From Pseudomonas pharyngis (GTDB lineage: Bacteria; Pseudomonadota; Gammaproteobacteria; Pseudomonadales; Pseudomonadaceae), in the NCBI RefSeq assembly GCF_021602345.1, contig NZ_BQID01000010.1:1-64000 (forward strand): DNA of 64,000 nucleotides, given 5' to 3'. Shown here in pieces: positions 28,716 to 37,181 of the stretch. Each line of letters opens with the position of its first letter. Within the stretch, counting starts at the first letter, position 1. The notes below the pieces were generated by a model. That model did not search any database. It was given only the letters and a program-made list of their open reading frames with translations, and was not told the origin of the DNA. The translations under genes were made by a program, and so were the position numbers.

Positions 28716-31562
28716 ATGGCGCAGCAGTATCAACCGGGGCAACGCTGGATCAGTGACAGCGAAGCAGAGCTTGGTTTAGGCACCGTTCTGGCACAGGACG
28801 GCCGCTTGTTGACCGTGCTTTACCCGGCCACTGGCGAGACTCGCCAGTACGCGCTACGGAATGCGCCCCTCACCCGCGTGCGGTTCTCGCCGGGCGATTC
28901 GATCACTCACTTCGAAGGCTGGAAAATGACCGTCCAGCAAGTCGACGACGTCGACGGCCTGATGGTCTACCACGGCCTCAACGCGCAGAACGAAGCGGTC
29001 ACCCTGCCGGAAACCCAGCTGTCGAACTTCATTCAGTTCCGTCTGGCCAGCGACCGTCTGTTCGCCGGCCAGATCGACCCGCTGGCGTGGTTCTCCCTGC
29101 GTTACCACACCCTGGAACACACCAGCCGCCAGTTGCAGTCTTCGCTCTGGGGCCTGGGCGGCGTGCGCGCACAACCGATCGCCCACCAACTGCACATTGC
29201 CCGTGAAGTCGCCGACCGCATCGCGCCGCGGGTATTGCTGGCGGACGAAGTGGGTCTGGGCAAGACCATCGAAGCCGGTCTGGTGATCCATCGTCAGTTG
29301 CTGTCGGGCCGCGCCAACCGCGTACTGATCCTGGTGCCTGAAAACCTCCAGCACCAATGGCTGGTGGAAATGCGCCGCCGCTTCAACCTGCAGGTCGCGC
29401 TATTCGACGAAGAACGTTTCATCGAAAGCGATGCCACCAACCCGTTCGAAGACACCCAACTGGCCCTGGTGGCGCTGGAGTGGCTGGTCGACGATGAGAA
29501 GGCTCAGGACGCACTGTTCGCTGCCGGCTGGGACCTGATGGTGGTCGATGAAGCCCACCATCTGGTGTGGCACGAAGACAAAGTCAGCCCGGAATACTCG
29601 CTGGTGGAACAGCTGGCCGAGGTCATTCCCGGCGTGCTGCTGCTCACCGCCACCCCTGAACAACTCGGCCAGGACAGCCACTTCGCCCGTCTGCGCCTGC
29701 TTGACCCGAACCGTTTCCATGACCTGGCCGCCTTCCGTGCCGAGAGCGAAAACTATCGCCCGGTGGCCGAAGCCGTTCAGGAACTGCTGGACAAGGGTCG
29801 CCTGTCGCCGGCCGCGCACAAGACCATCCACGGTTTCCTCGGCAACGAAGGTGAAGCCCTGCTCACCGCCGTCAACGATGGCGACACCGAAGCCAGCGCC
29901 CGCCTCGTGCGTGAACTGCTCGACCGCCACGGCACCGGCCGCGTGCTGTTCCGTAATACCCGCGCCGCCGTGCAGGGCTTCCCGGAGCGCAAGCTGCACC
30001 CGTACCCGCTGCCGTGCCCGGACGAATACCTCGAACTGCCCCTGGGCGAACACGCCGAGCTGTACCCGGAAGTCAGCTTCCAGGCCCAGCCGGACGCCAG
30101 CGAAGAAGAACGCTGGTGGAAATTCGACCCGCGCGTCGAATGGCTGATCGACCAGCTGAAAATGCTCAAGCGCACCAAAGTGCTGGTGATCTGCGCCCAC
30201 GCCGAAACCGCGATGGACCTGGAAGACGCCCTGCGCGTGCGCTCCGGCATCCCGGCCACGGTGTTCCACGAAGGCATGAACATCCTCGAGCGTGACCGCG
30301 CCGCCGCCTACTTCGCCGACGAAGAGTTCGGCGCGCAGGTGTTGATCTGCTCGGAAATCGGCAGTGAAGGTCGCAACTTCCAGTTCGCCCACCACCTGGT
30401 GCTGTTCGACCTGCCGTCGCACCCGGACCTGCTGGAGCAGCGGATCGGTCGTCTCGACCGGATCGGCCAGAAGCACATCATCGAACTGCACGTGCCGTAC
30501 CTGGAAACCAGCCCGCAAGAGCGCTTGTTCCAGTGGTACCACGAAGCCCTGAACGCGTTCCTCAACACCTGCCCGACCGGCAACGCCTTGCAGCATCAGT
30601 TCGGCCCGCGCCTGCTGCCGCTGCTCGAAGAGGCCGACGACGGCGAATGGCAAGCGCTGATCGACGAGGCGCGCACCGAGCGCGAACGTCTGGAAGCCGA
30701 GCTGCACACCGGTCGCGACCGTCTGCTGGAGCTCAACTCCGGCGGCGCCGGCGAAGGTGAGGCGCTGGTCGAGGCCATCCTCGAGCAGGACGATCAGTTC
30801 GCCCTGCCGATCTACATGGAAACCCTGTTCGACGCCTTCGGCATCGACAGCGAAGACCATTCGGAAAACGCCCTGATCCTCAAGCCGAGCGAGAAGATGC
30901 TCGACGCCAGCTTCCCGCTGGGCGACGACGAAGGCGTGACCATCACCTACGACCGCAACCAGGCGCTGTCGCGCGAAGACATGCAGTTCATCACCTGGGA
31001 ACACCCGATGGTGCAGGGCGGCATGGATCTGGTGCTGTCCGGTTCGATGGGCAACACCGCCGTTGCGCTGATCAAGAACAAGGCGCTCAAGCCAGGCACT
31101 GTTTTGCTGGAATTGCTCTACGTCAGCGAAGTGGTTGCCCCGCGTTCGCTGCAATTGGGCCGCTACCTGCCGCCGGCCGCCCTGCGCTGCCTGCTCGACG
31201 CCAACGGCAACGACCTGTCGTCGCGCGTGGCGTTCGAAACCCTCAACGATCAACTGGAAAGCGTGCCGCGCGCCAGCGCCAACAAGTTCATCCAGGCCCA
31301 GCGCGATCAGCTGACGCCACGGATCAACGCCGGTGAAGACAAGGTCACCCCGCGCCACGCCGAGCGCGTCGCCGAGGCCCGCCGCCGTCTGGCAGCCGAC
31401 ACCGACGAAGAACTGGCACGCCTGACCGCGTTGCAGGCGGTCAACCCGACCGTGCGCGACAGCGAACTGGATGCCCTGCGCAAGCAGCGTGAACAAGGTT
31501 TGGCGATGCTCGACAAAGCGGCGCTGCGACTGGAAGCGATCCGGGTGCTGGTGGCGGGCTAA
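28716..31562 (+). CDS. rapA: RNA polymerase-associated SWI2/SNF2 ATPase RapA
   Basis: A 948-aa Swi2/Snf2 ATPase that binds RNA polymerase and helps recycle it after termination. It has an N-terminal Tudor-like region, Walker [15 protein letters not shown] with Lys183, DEAH box VVDEAHHL, motif [13 protein letters not shown], helicase C motifs ([32 protein letters not shown]) and the RapA-specific C-terminal domain. Length equals the usual ~950 aa. It is monocistronic with its own terminator. Confidence 0.96.
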   Translation: MAQQYQPGQRWISDSEAELGLGTVLAQDGRLLTVLYPATGETRQYALRNAPLTRVRFSPGDSITHFEGWKMTVQQVDDVDGLMVYHGLNAQNEAVTLPETQLSNFIQFRLASDRLFAGQIDPLAWFSLRYHTLEHTSRQLQSSLWGLGGVRAQPIAHQLHIAREVADRIAPRVLLADEVGLGKTIEAGLVIHRQLLSGRANRVLILVPENLQHQWLVEMRRRFNLQVALFDEERFIESDATNPFEDTQLALVALEWLVDDEKAQDALFAAGWDLMVVDEAHHLVWHEDKVSPEYSLVEQLAEVIPGVLLLTATPEQLGQDSHFARLRLLDPNRFHDLAAFRAESENYRPVAEAVQELLDKGRLSPAAHKTIHGFLGNEGEALLTAVNDGDTEASARLVRELLDRHGTGRVLFRNTRAAVQGFPERKLHPYPLPCPDEYLELPLGEHAELYPEVSFQAQPDASEEERWWKFDPRVEWLIDQLKMLKRTKVLVICAHAETAMDLEDALRVRSGIPATVFHEGMNILERDRAAAYFADEEFGAQVLICSEIGSEGRNFQFAHHLVLFDLPSHPDLLEQRIGRLDRIGQKHIIELHVPYLETSPQERLFQWYHEALNAFLNTCPTGNALQHQFGPRLLPLLEEADDGEWQALIDEARTERERLEAELHTGRDRLLELNSGGAGEGEALVEAILEQDDQFALPIYMETLFDAFGIDSEDHSENALILKPSEKMLDASFPLGDDEGVTITYDRNQALSREDMQFITWEHPMVQGGMDLVLSGSMGNTAVALIKNKALKPGTVLLELLYVSEVVAPRSLQLGRYLPPAALRCLLDANGNDLSSRVAFETLNDQLESVPRASANKFIQAQRDQLTPRINAGEDKVTPRHAERVAEARRRLAADTDEELARLTALQAVNPTVRDSELDALRKQREQGLAMLDKAALRLEAIRVLVAG

Positions 31563-31590
31563 ACCGCCCTGCTCCATCGCCAAAAAAAGA

Positions 31591-31618
31591 AAAGGCCCGC
31601 AGCGATGCGGGCCTTTTT
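31591..31618 (+). terminator. rho-independent terminator of rapA
   Basis: Perfect 11-bp stem AAAGGCCCGCA / TGCGGGCCTTT with a GCGA loop and a T run, 28 bases after the rapA stop. Confidence 0.94.
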
Positions 31619-31653
31619 GTTTGCCTGATATTTATCCTGCGCGGCTGATTGCC

Positions 31654-31740
31654 TCTTCGCGAGCAAGCCCGCTCCCACAGTTGGCCGGTTTCCTTCAGGA
31701 GGAAATGCGGTCGAATGTGGGAGCGGGCTTGCTCGCGAAG
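31654..31740. repeat. REPIN between rapA and the MFS gene
   Basis: Inverted REP copies at 31654-31679 and 31716-31740, both built on the CTTCGCGAGCAAGCCCGCTC core, around a short GGTTTCC/GGAAA loop. It lies between convergent genes. Confidence 0.92.
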
Positions 31741-31744
31741 GCGA

Positions 31745-33094
31745 TTACGCAGTCACCGCTGCACCCTCTGGCTCAACCACCGCCACCAGCCCTTCCTTCA
31801 TCCGCTTGGCATCCCGCACAAAACAGCGCGAGGCGAGGAACAGGAACACCATGGTCAGGAACAGCGCCACCGGAATCAGGTACATCGCATCATGCAGACC
31901 GACGGCCTTGAACGCTTCGGTCATCTGCTCGGCGCCCGCCGAGGCCATCGCCGACTTGGCGAAGTGATCCGACAAACCGCCGACCACCACCGGACCCAGA
32001 CCACCACCGAGCAAATACAACCCGGCAAAGAACAGCGCCATCGCCGTAGCCCGCAGGCGTGGCTCGACCACGTCCTGAATCGCCGTGTACACGCAGGTGT
32101 AGAAGTTGTAGGCGAACAGCCAGCCCACACTGAACACCGCGACAAACACCCCGATCTCAATACGCCCGGCATGCAGCGCCCACGCCGTACACAGGGTCGA
32201 GATGATCAGGCTGAACGCAGCAAACAGCAGTCGGCCGTTGGCCACCCGCTGGTGGATCTTGTCAGCGATCCAGCCGCCGAGGGTCAGGCCGATCAGCCCG
32301 GTCACACCGACGATTACCCCGGTCGCCACCGCCGCTTCCTGCAACGGCATCAGGAAATAACGCTGGAGCATCGGCACCAGGAACGAGTTGCAGGCGTAGG
32401 TCGCAAAGTTGAAGCACAACCCGGCCATCACCAGCCACAGGAAGGTCGGAATGGCGAGAACCCGACGAATCGGCCTGTCGACTTTTTCCTGAGACACCTG
32501 CACGGTTTCCGCCGCGCCGCGCTTGGGTTCCTTGATGAAGAACATGAACACCGCCAGCACCAGCCCCGGCACGGCGGCGATGAAGAACGGCGCGCGCCAG
32601 CTGTCGAAAGCCTTGACCATCCAGCCGATGGTGAAGAAGGCCAGCAGCAGCCCCAGCGGCAGGCCGAGCATGAAAATGCCCATGGCCCGGGCCCGGCGAT
32701 GGGCCGGGAACAGGTCGCCGATCAGCGAGTTGGCGGCGGGCGCGTAACTGGCTTCACCGATGCCGATGCCCATGCGCACCAGCAGGAAACTCCAGAAACT
32801 GCCGACCAGACCGTTGACCGCCGTCAGCGCGCTCCAGGCCGCCAGGCCCCAGCCCATCAGTTTGCTGCGCGAACCGGTATCGGCCATGCGCCCCAGTGGT
32901 AAGCCGGCGATCGCATAGACCAGGGTGAACGCGGTGCCGACGATCCCCAGCTGAAAGTCGCTGAGGTGCCACTCCATGCGGATCGGCTCGATGATGATCG
33001 CCGGGATGGTGCGGTCGAAGAAGTTGAACAGGTTGGCAAGGAACAGCAGGAACAGAATGCGCCAGGCATTCGCCGCTTGGGTCGAGTTCTGCAT
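31745..33094 (-). CDS. MFS transporter, Spinster-like
   Basis: A 449-aa major facilitator with twelve likely TM segments. The N-terminus FLANLFNFFDRTIPAIIIEP and the later RMGIGIGEASYAPAANSLI are typical of the Spinster-like/DHA-type group. Loop 2-3 carries LGRMADTGSRSKLMG. Substrate cannot be read from sequence. The gene is monocistronic and convergent with rapA. Confidence 0.85.
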   Translation of the reverse strand: MQNSTQAANAWRILFLLFLANLFNFFDRTIPAIIIEPIRMEWHLSDFQLGIVGTAFTLVYAIAGLPLGRMADTGSRSKLMGWGLAAWSALTAVNGLVGSFWSFLLVRMGIGIGEASYAPAANSLIGDLFPAHRRARAMGIFMLGLPLGLLLAFFTIGWMVKAFDSWRAPFFIAAVPGLVLAVFMFFIKEPKRGAAETVQVSQEKVDRPIRRVLAIPTFLWLVMAGLCFNFATYACNSFLVPMLQRYFLMPLQEAAVATGVIVGVTGLIGLTLGGWIADKIHQRVANGRLLFAAFSLIISTLCTAWALHAGRIEIGVFVAVFSVGWLFAYNFYTCVYTAIQDVVEPRLRATAMALFFAGLYLLGGGLGPVVVGGLSDHFAKSAMASAGAEQMTEAFKAVGLHDAMYLIPVALFLTMVFLFLASRCFVRDAKRMKEGLVAVVEPEGAAVTA

Positions 33095-33396
33095 GGGTCC
33101 GTCTCTTTATTGTTATGAGGGCTTCACTGCCAACGCATCCGAGCCCGGAACCTGCAATCTAGTCACGCTCGTCGGGGCTGTCTGTGATCATTCGCAAGCC
33201 TGATGACGGGCCATGGCCGTGTAACGAAACGTAAGCCCTTGAAATGCTTCGAATCCCCCGAAAACCGGGGGTTTTGCGGAAAAATCCGGCAATGAAAAAA
33301 TACTTTCACGCCCCCCTTCCCAACGCCGTGGCGAAGCCTAGAATGGCCGCCGGATCCGTCCGGATCCTGCCGATCAACCCCTTTGATATCCCGCCC

Positions 33397-33750
33397 ATGT
33401 CCGAAGTCAGTCCGTGTCTGAATTGCGGTGCCTGCTGTTCCCATTTTCGTGTGTCATTTTTCTGGGGTGAATGCGCATCCTCCGGCGGGACCGTACCCGA
33501 TGAACTGGTCACCCAGATCACGCCCAGCCGGGTCGCGATGATCGGTACCGACCGCAAGGCGCCGCGCTGTACCGCGCTGGAGGGCGAAGTCGGAAAAGCC
33601 GTGAGCTGCACGATCTACGACAAGCGTTCCAGCCCCTGCCGCGAATTCGAAGCATCGTGGGAAAACGGCGAACAGAACACCGACTGCGACAAGGCGCGGG
33701 CCCGTTTCGGCCTGCCACCGCTGCAACCGCACTGGAACGAAGTCGCCTGA
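33397..33750 (+). CDS. YkgJ-family cysteine cluster protein
   Basis: A 117-aa protein of the CxxCxxCC (YkgJ/UPF0153-type) family that probably binds zinc or an iron-sulfur cluster. The motif SPCLNCGACCSHF is at the N-terminus and CTIYDKRSSPCREF follows. The start at 33397 (MSEVSPC) is chosen because the earlier ATG at 33244 lies in hairpin-rich leader sequence and the added residues are not family-like. Function is unknown. Confidence 0.82.
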   Translation: MSEVSPCLNCGACCSHFRVSFFWGECASSGGTVPDELVTQITPSRVAMIGTDRKAPRCTALEGEVGKAVSCTIYDKRSSPCREFEASWENGEQNTDCDKARARFGLPPLQPHWNEVA

Positions 33751-33913
33751 GTTCAGGCCTGTGCACGCTTAGCGCCATTCGCTATGAGGCTAATGCCGAA
33801 ATCATTAGCACCAATGTGCCACTACCGCGTGCACGGCAAAAACCGCCTCTATACTGCAACCATTCGCCTGCGTTGATGACGCAGTAAGGACGCACTCAGA
33901 GACGGGGCATGCT

Positions 33914-36196
33914 ATGGAGTGGCTTGGGTTGCAGTTTGTTGCCGAGCAGCCGGAGAGCGGGCAGGTCATCCTCAATTGCACACACAATCCCCTGCTGGTG
34001 CTGGTGGCCTACCTGGTCGCCTGCGCCGCGAGTTTCGCCACCCTCGACATGGCCGAACGGGTCGCCCACGCCGAAGAGCCCGGTTCGCAACGCCTGTGGC
34101 GCTGGATCGGCGCAACCTGCCTGGCCGGCGGCATCTGGGCGATGCACTTCATCAGCATGCTGGCGTTCCAGGCGCCGATCGACATCCAGTACGACCTGCC
34201 CGTGACCCTGTTTTCCCTGGTGATCGCGTTACTGGCGTCCTGGCTGGCGATGCACACCCTGAGCACGCCCCAACCGAACCTGCTGCAGTACCTCAAGACC
34301 GCCATCGTCATCGGCCTCGGCATCGCCGGCATGCATTACGTCGGCATGGCCGCCATCGAATCCGCCGCCACGGCCTACTACGAGCCCACCCTGTTCCTGT
34401 CGTCGATCGTGATCGCCATCGGCGCCAGCTTCGCGGCGTTGTGGGTCGCCGGCAACTTGCGCGAAGGCAGTGGCCTGCACATCCAGATGCTCAAATACCT
34501 GGCCGCGCTGATTCTCGGCGCCGGCATCCTCAGCATGCATTTCACCGGCATGGCGGCGCTGCAACTGGTGCTGCCCGAGGGGCAATTGCCGATCCTGGCG
34601 TCGCAATCCAGTCACCTGCAACTGGGCCTCACCGTCGCACTGATCACGTTGCTGATCCTGGGCAGCGCGATCAGCGCCGCGCTGGCCGACAAGAAGCTGC
34701 AGAACAAGGAACACGATCTGCGCCGGGTCAACGCCCTGCTCAGCCAGCTTGATCAGGCGCGCATGTCGCTGCAGCACGTGGCCAACTACGACGCCCTGAC
34801 CAACCTGATCAACCGACGCGGTTTCAATCAGATCTTCGCCGAAAAACTCAGTCAGAAATCCAGCGAAGGCGGGATGCTGGCGGTGATGTTCCTCGACATC
34901 GACCACTTCAAACGCATCAACGACAGCCTCGGCCATGACGCCGGCGACGAACTGCTCAAAGTCATCGCCCAGCACATCAAGGGCTCGGTGCGCAGCCACG
35001 AAGATGTGGTGGCGCGATTCGGCGGCGACGAGTTCTGCATCCTGATCGGTCTGCGCGACCGCGAAGAGGCACGCAATCTGGCCCAGCGCATCATGCTCAA
35101 GATGAAAGAGCCGATCGAACTCGCCGGTCGGCGCATGGTGATGACCACCAGTATCGGCATCAGTCTGTTCCCCGAGGACGGCTCCACCTGCGATGAACTG
35201 CTCAAGCACGCGGATCTGGCGCTGTACCAGTCCAAAGGCGCCGGGCGCAACGGCGTGCATTTCTTCGATTCCAATCTGAAAAACCGCGCCAGCCTTGAGC
35301 TGCAACTGGAAGAGGAACTGCGCCACGCCCTGCGTGAAGAGAACGGCCTGCGGTTGTATTACCAGCCGATCTTCGAACTCAAGACCGGCAAGGTCACCAA
35401 GCTCGAAGCGCTGATCCGCTGGCAGCATCCGGTGCACGGCCTGCTCACCCCGGACCGATTCATCGCCATCGCCGAAAACAACGGCCTGATTGCCGAGCTC
35501 GACAACTGGGTCCTGCGCAAGGCCTGTGAGGACCTTGGCGAACTGTCGCGCCATGGCTGTTCAGAACTGAAGATCGCCTGGAACTGCTCACCGCTGAATC
35601 TGGCCCGGGAAGAACTGGCCAATGAAATCGAGCACGCCTTGCGCAGCGCCGGGGTCGCCCCGGAACGGCTGGAACTGGAAGTCACCGAAAACGCCTTGAT
35701 GGGCAACATCGCCAACACGCTGGTGTTGTTGCGACAGATCCGCGCCCTCGGCGTGTCACTGTCGATCGACGACTTCGGGACCGGCTATTCGTCGCTGGCC
35801 TACCTCAAGCGCCTGCCGCTCAACACTCTGAAGGTCGACCGCTCGTTCATCCTCGACATTCCCAAGGCCACCGCCGACATGGAGATCGTCCAGGCGATCA
35901 TCGTCATGGCGCACACCCTGCATTTGCAGGTGGTCACCGAAGGCGTCGAAAGCCTGGAGCAGTACGAATTCCTCGAGCGCTCGGGCTGCGACTTCATTCA
36001 GGGTTACCTGCTCAGCCGCCCGGTGCCACTGGCCGAACTGCGCCCGGTGCTGGAGGAAATCAATCAGCGCAAACACGCGCACGCGGTCAATCCGTTGAGT
36101 CTGGCGCGCGGTACATTTGCACCAGTGTCGCTGGATCCTTCTGCAAAAAACCCTGCGCCCCATGCAGGCGCATCAGTTGTGCGGCCAATCCGCTGA
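33914..36196 (+). CDS. MHYT-GGDEF-EAL cyclic-di-GMP turnover membrane protein
   Basis: A 760-aa integral membrane protein. The N-terminal MHYT domain (residues ~20-255) has the repeated motifs MHFISM, MHYVGM and MHFTGM, thought to sense O2, CO or NO through copper. A GGDEF domain follows with an intact RFGGDEF, then an EAL domain with KLEALIRWQHP, SIDDFGTGYSS and VTEGVE. Both catalytic motifs look intact, so it may both make and degrade c-di-GMP. It resembles MucR/NbdA of P. aeruginosa. The last ~36 codons run antisense into the next gene. Confidence 0.92.
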   Translation: MEWLGLQFVAEQPESGQVILNCTHNPLLVLVAYLVACAASFATLDMAERVAHAEEPGSQRLWRWIGATCLAGGIWAMHFISMLAFQAPIDIQYDLPVTLFSLVIALLASWLAMHTLSTPQPNLLQYLKTAIVIGLGIAGMHYVGMAAIESAATAYYEPTLFLSSIVIAIGASFAALWVAGNLREGSGLHIQMLKYLAALILGAGILSMHFTGMAALQLVLPEGQLPILASQSSHLQLGLTVALITLLILGSAISAALADKKLQNKEHDLRRVNALLSQLDQARMSLQHVANYDALTNLINRRGFNQIFAEKLSQKSSEGGMLAVMFLDIDHFKRINDSLGHDAGDELLKVIAQHIKGSVRSHEDVVARFGGDEFCILIGLRDREEARNLAQRIMLKMKEPIELAGRRMVMTTSIGISLFPEDGSTCDELLKHADLALYQSKGAGRNGVHFFDSNLKNRASLELQLEEELRHALREENGLRLYYQPIFELKTGKVTKLEALIRWQHPVHGLLTPDRFIAIAENNGLIAELDNWVLRKACEDLGELSRHGCSELKIAWNCSPLNLAREELANEIEHALRSAGVAPERLELEVTENALMGNIANTLVLLRQIRALGVSLSIDDFGTGYSSLAYLKRLPLNTLKVDRSFILDIPKATADMEIVQAIIVMAHTLHLQVVTEGVESLEQYEFLERSGCDFIQGYLLSRPVPLAELRPVLEEINQRKHAHAVNPLSLARGTFAPVSLDPSAKNPAPHAGASVVRPIR

Positions 36197-36983
36197 TCGG
36201 CGTGGCCGAGCCGGTTTCCCGGGAAAACTTCACGGCGGTATCCAGATCTTTCAGCAGCGTGCGCACGTGCCACTTCACCGGTTCGAAACGACTTTCGGCC
36301 ATTTGCGGGGCAAGAATCTGCAACGGTCTGGAATCGGCAAAACCACCGGCCAGCGCCTCGGCGATCAGGCTGGCATCAACCCCGGCCTGCTCGGCCAGCG
36401 CCACCACTTCGGCGATCACCAGGGCATTGCAGGCGACGATCATCTGATTGCAGGCCTTGGTCACCTGACCGGCGCCGACGCCGCCCATGTGCGTGACGCG
36501 CTGCCCGAGTTCGAGCAATACCGGGCGTACGCGATCAAGATCTGCTGCATCACCGCCGACCATGATCGCCAGGCTGCCGGCCTCGGCCCCGACCACCCCG
36601 CCGGACACCGGCGAATCGAGCCAGGCCATGCCTGTCTTGTCGGCCAGTTCAGCCGCCATTTCACGGGTGGCCGTCGGTTCGAGGCTGGAAAAATCCACCA
36701 GCAACTGACCGGGTTTCGCCCCTTCGGCCACGCCGGCCGGGCCGAACACCACCTCGTGCACCACCGCGGTGTCGGCCAGGCACAGCATCACCACGTCAGC
36801 CTGTTCACAGAGTTCAGCGGGGGTCACCACCTGCCGGGCGCCGGCCTCGACCAGCGGCGCGCACTTGGCCGGGTTGCGGTTCCACACGGTCAGCGGGTAA
36901 CCGGCGGCCAGCAGGCGGCGGCACATCGGCAGGCCCATCAGGCCGATTCCGGCAAAACCCAACGAAGGTCGCGTTGACATCAT
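36087..36983 (-). CDS. NAD(P)-dependent oxidoreductase, 3-hydroxyisobutyrate dehydrogenase family
   Basis: A 298-aa beta-hydroxyacid dehydrogenase (GarR/GlxR/MmsB-like). The N-terminal Rossmann motif is GFAGIGLMGLPM and the substrate motif is DSPVSGG. The catalytic Lys lies in GAGQVTKACNQMIVACN. AAGGAGG sits before two adjacent ATG codons; the first is used. It probably oxidises or reduces a short hydroxy acid, perhaps tartronate semialdehyde, but the substrate cannot be fixed. Its 3' end overlaps the convergent GGDEF-EAL gene by 110 bases. Confidence 0.86.
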   Translation of the reverse strand: MMSTRPSLGFAGIGLMGLPMCRRLLAAGYPLTVWNRNPAKCAPLVEAGARQVVTPAELCEQADVVMLCLADTAVVHEVVFGPAGVAEGAKPGQLLVDFSSLEPTATREMAAELADKTGMAWLDSPVSGGVVGAEAGSLAIMVGGDAADLDRVRPVLLELGQRVTHMGGVGAGQVTKACNQMIVACNALVIAEVVALAEQAGVDASLIAEALAGGFADSRPLQILAPQMAESRFEPVKWHVRTLLKDLDTAVKFSRETGSATPISGLAAQLMRLHGAQGFLQKDPATLVQMYRAPDSTD

Positions 36984-37181
36984 TTAGCCTCCTTTTGATT
37001 AAAGATCGCCGAATAATGGCCGATCCATCATCAATCAGGAAAGGATTCCCCCGCGCGGCACTCAGGTCATACCCCCTGACGCACGGGCCAAACACGCGCA
37101 AGAAAAAGACGCGAGATTCCCATTCCGTGAGGTTCGACGACAGCGGTCGTTGAACCAACCAGTCCAGGTAGATGGCGCTCA

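Noticed and set aside
29400-31583. 727-codon minus-strand reading frame
   Set aside because: Antisense to rapA, whose helicase motifs prove the plus strand is coding.
33254-33275. terminator CCCCCGAAAACCGGGGGTTTT
   Set aside because: No plus-strand gene ends upstream of it. It lies in the leader of the YkgJ-family gene, so a terminator role is not supported, though attenuation cannot be excluded.
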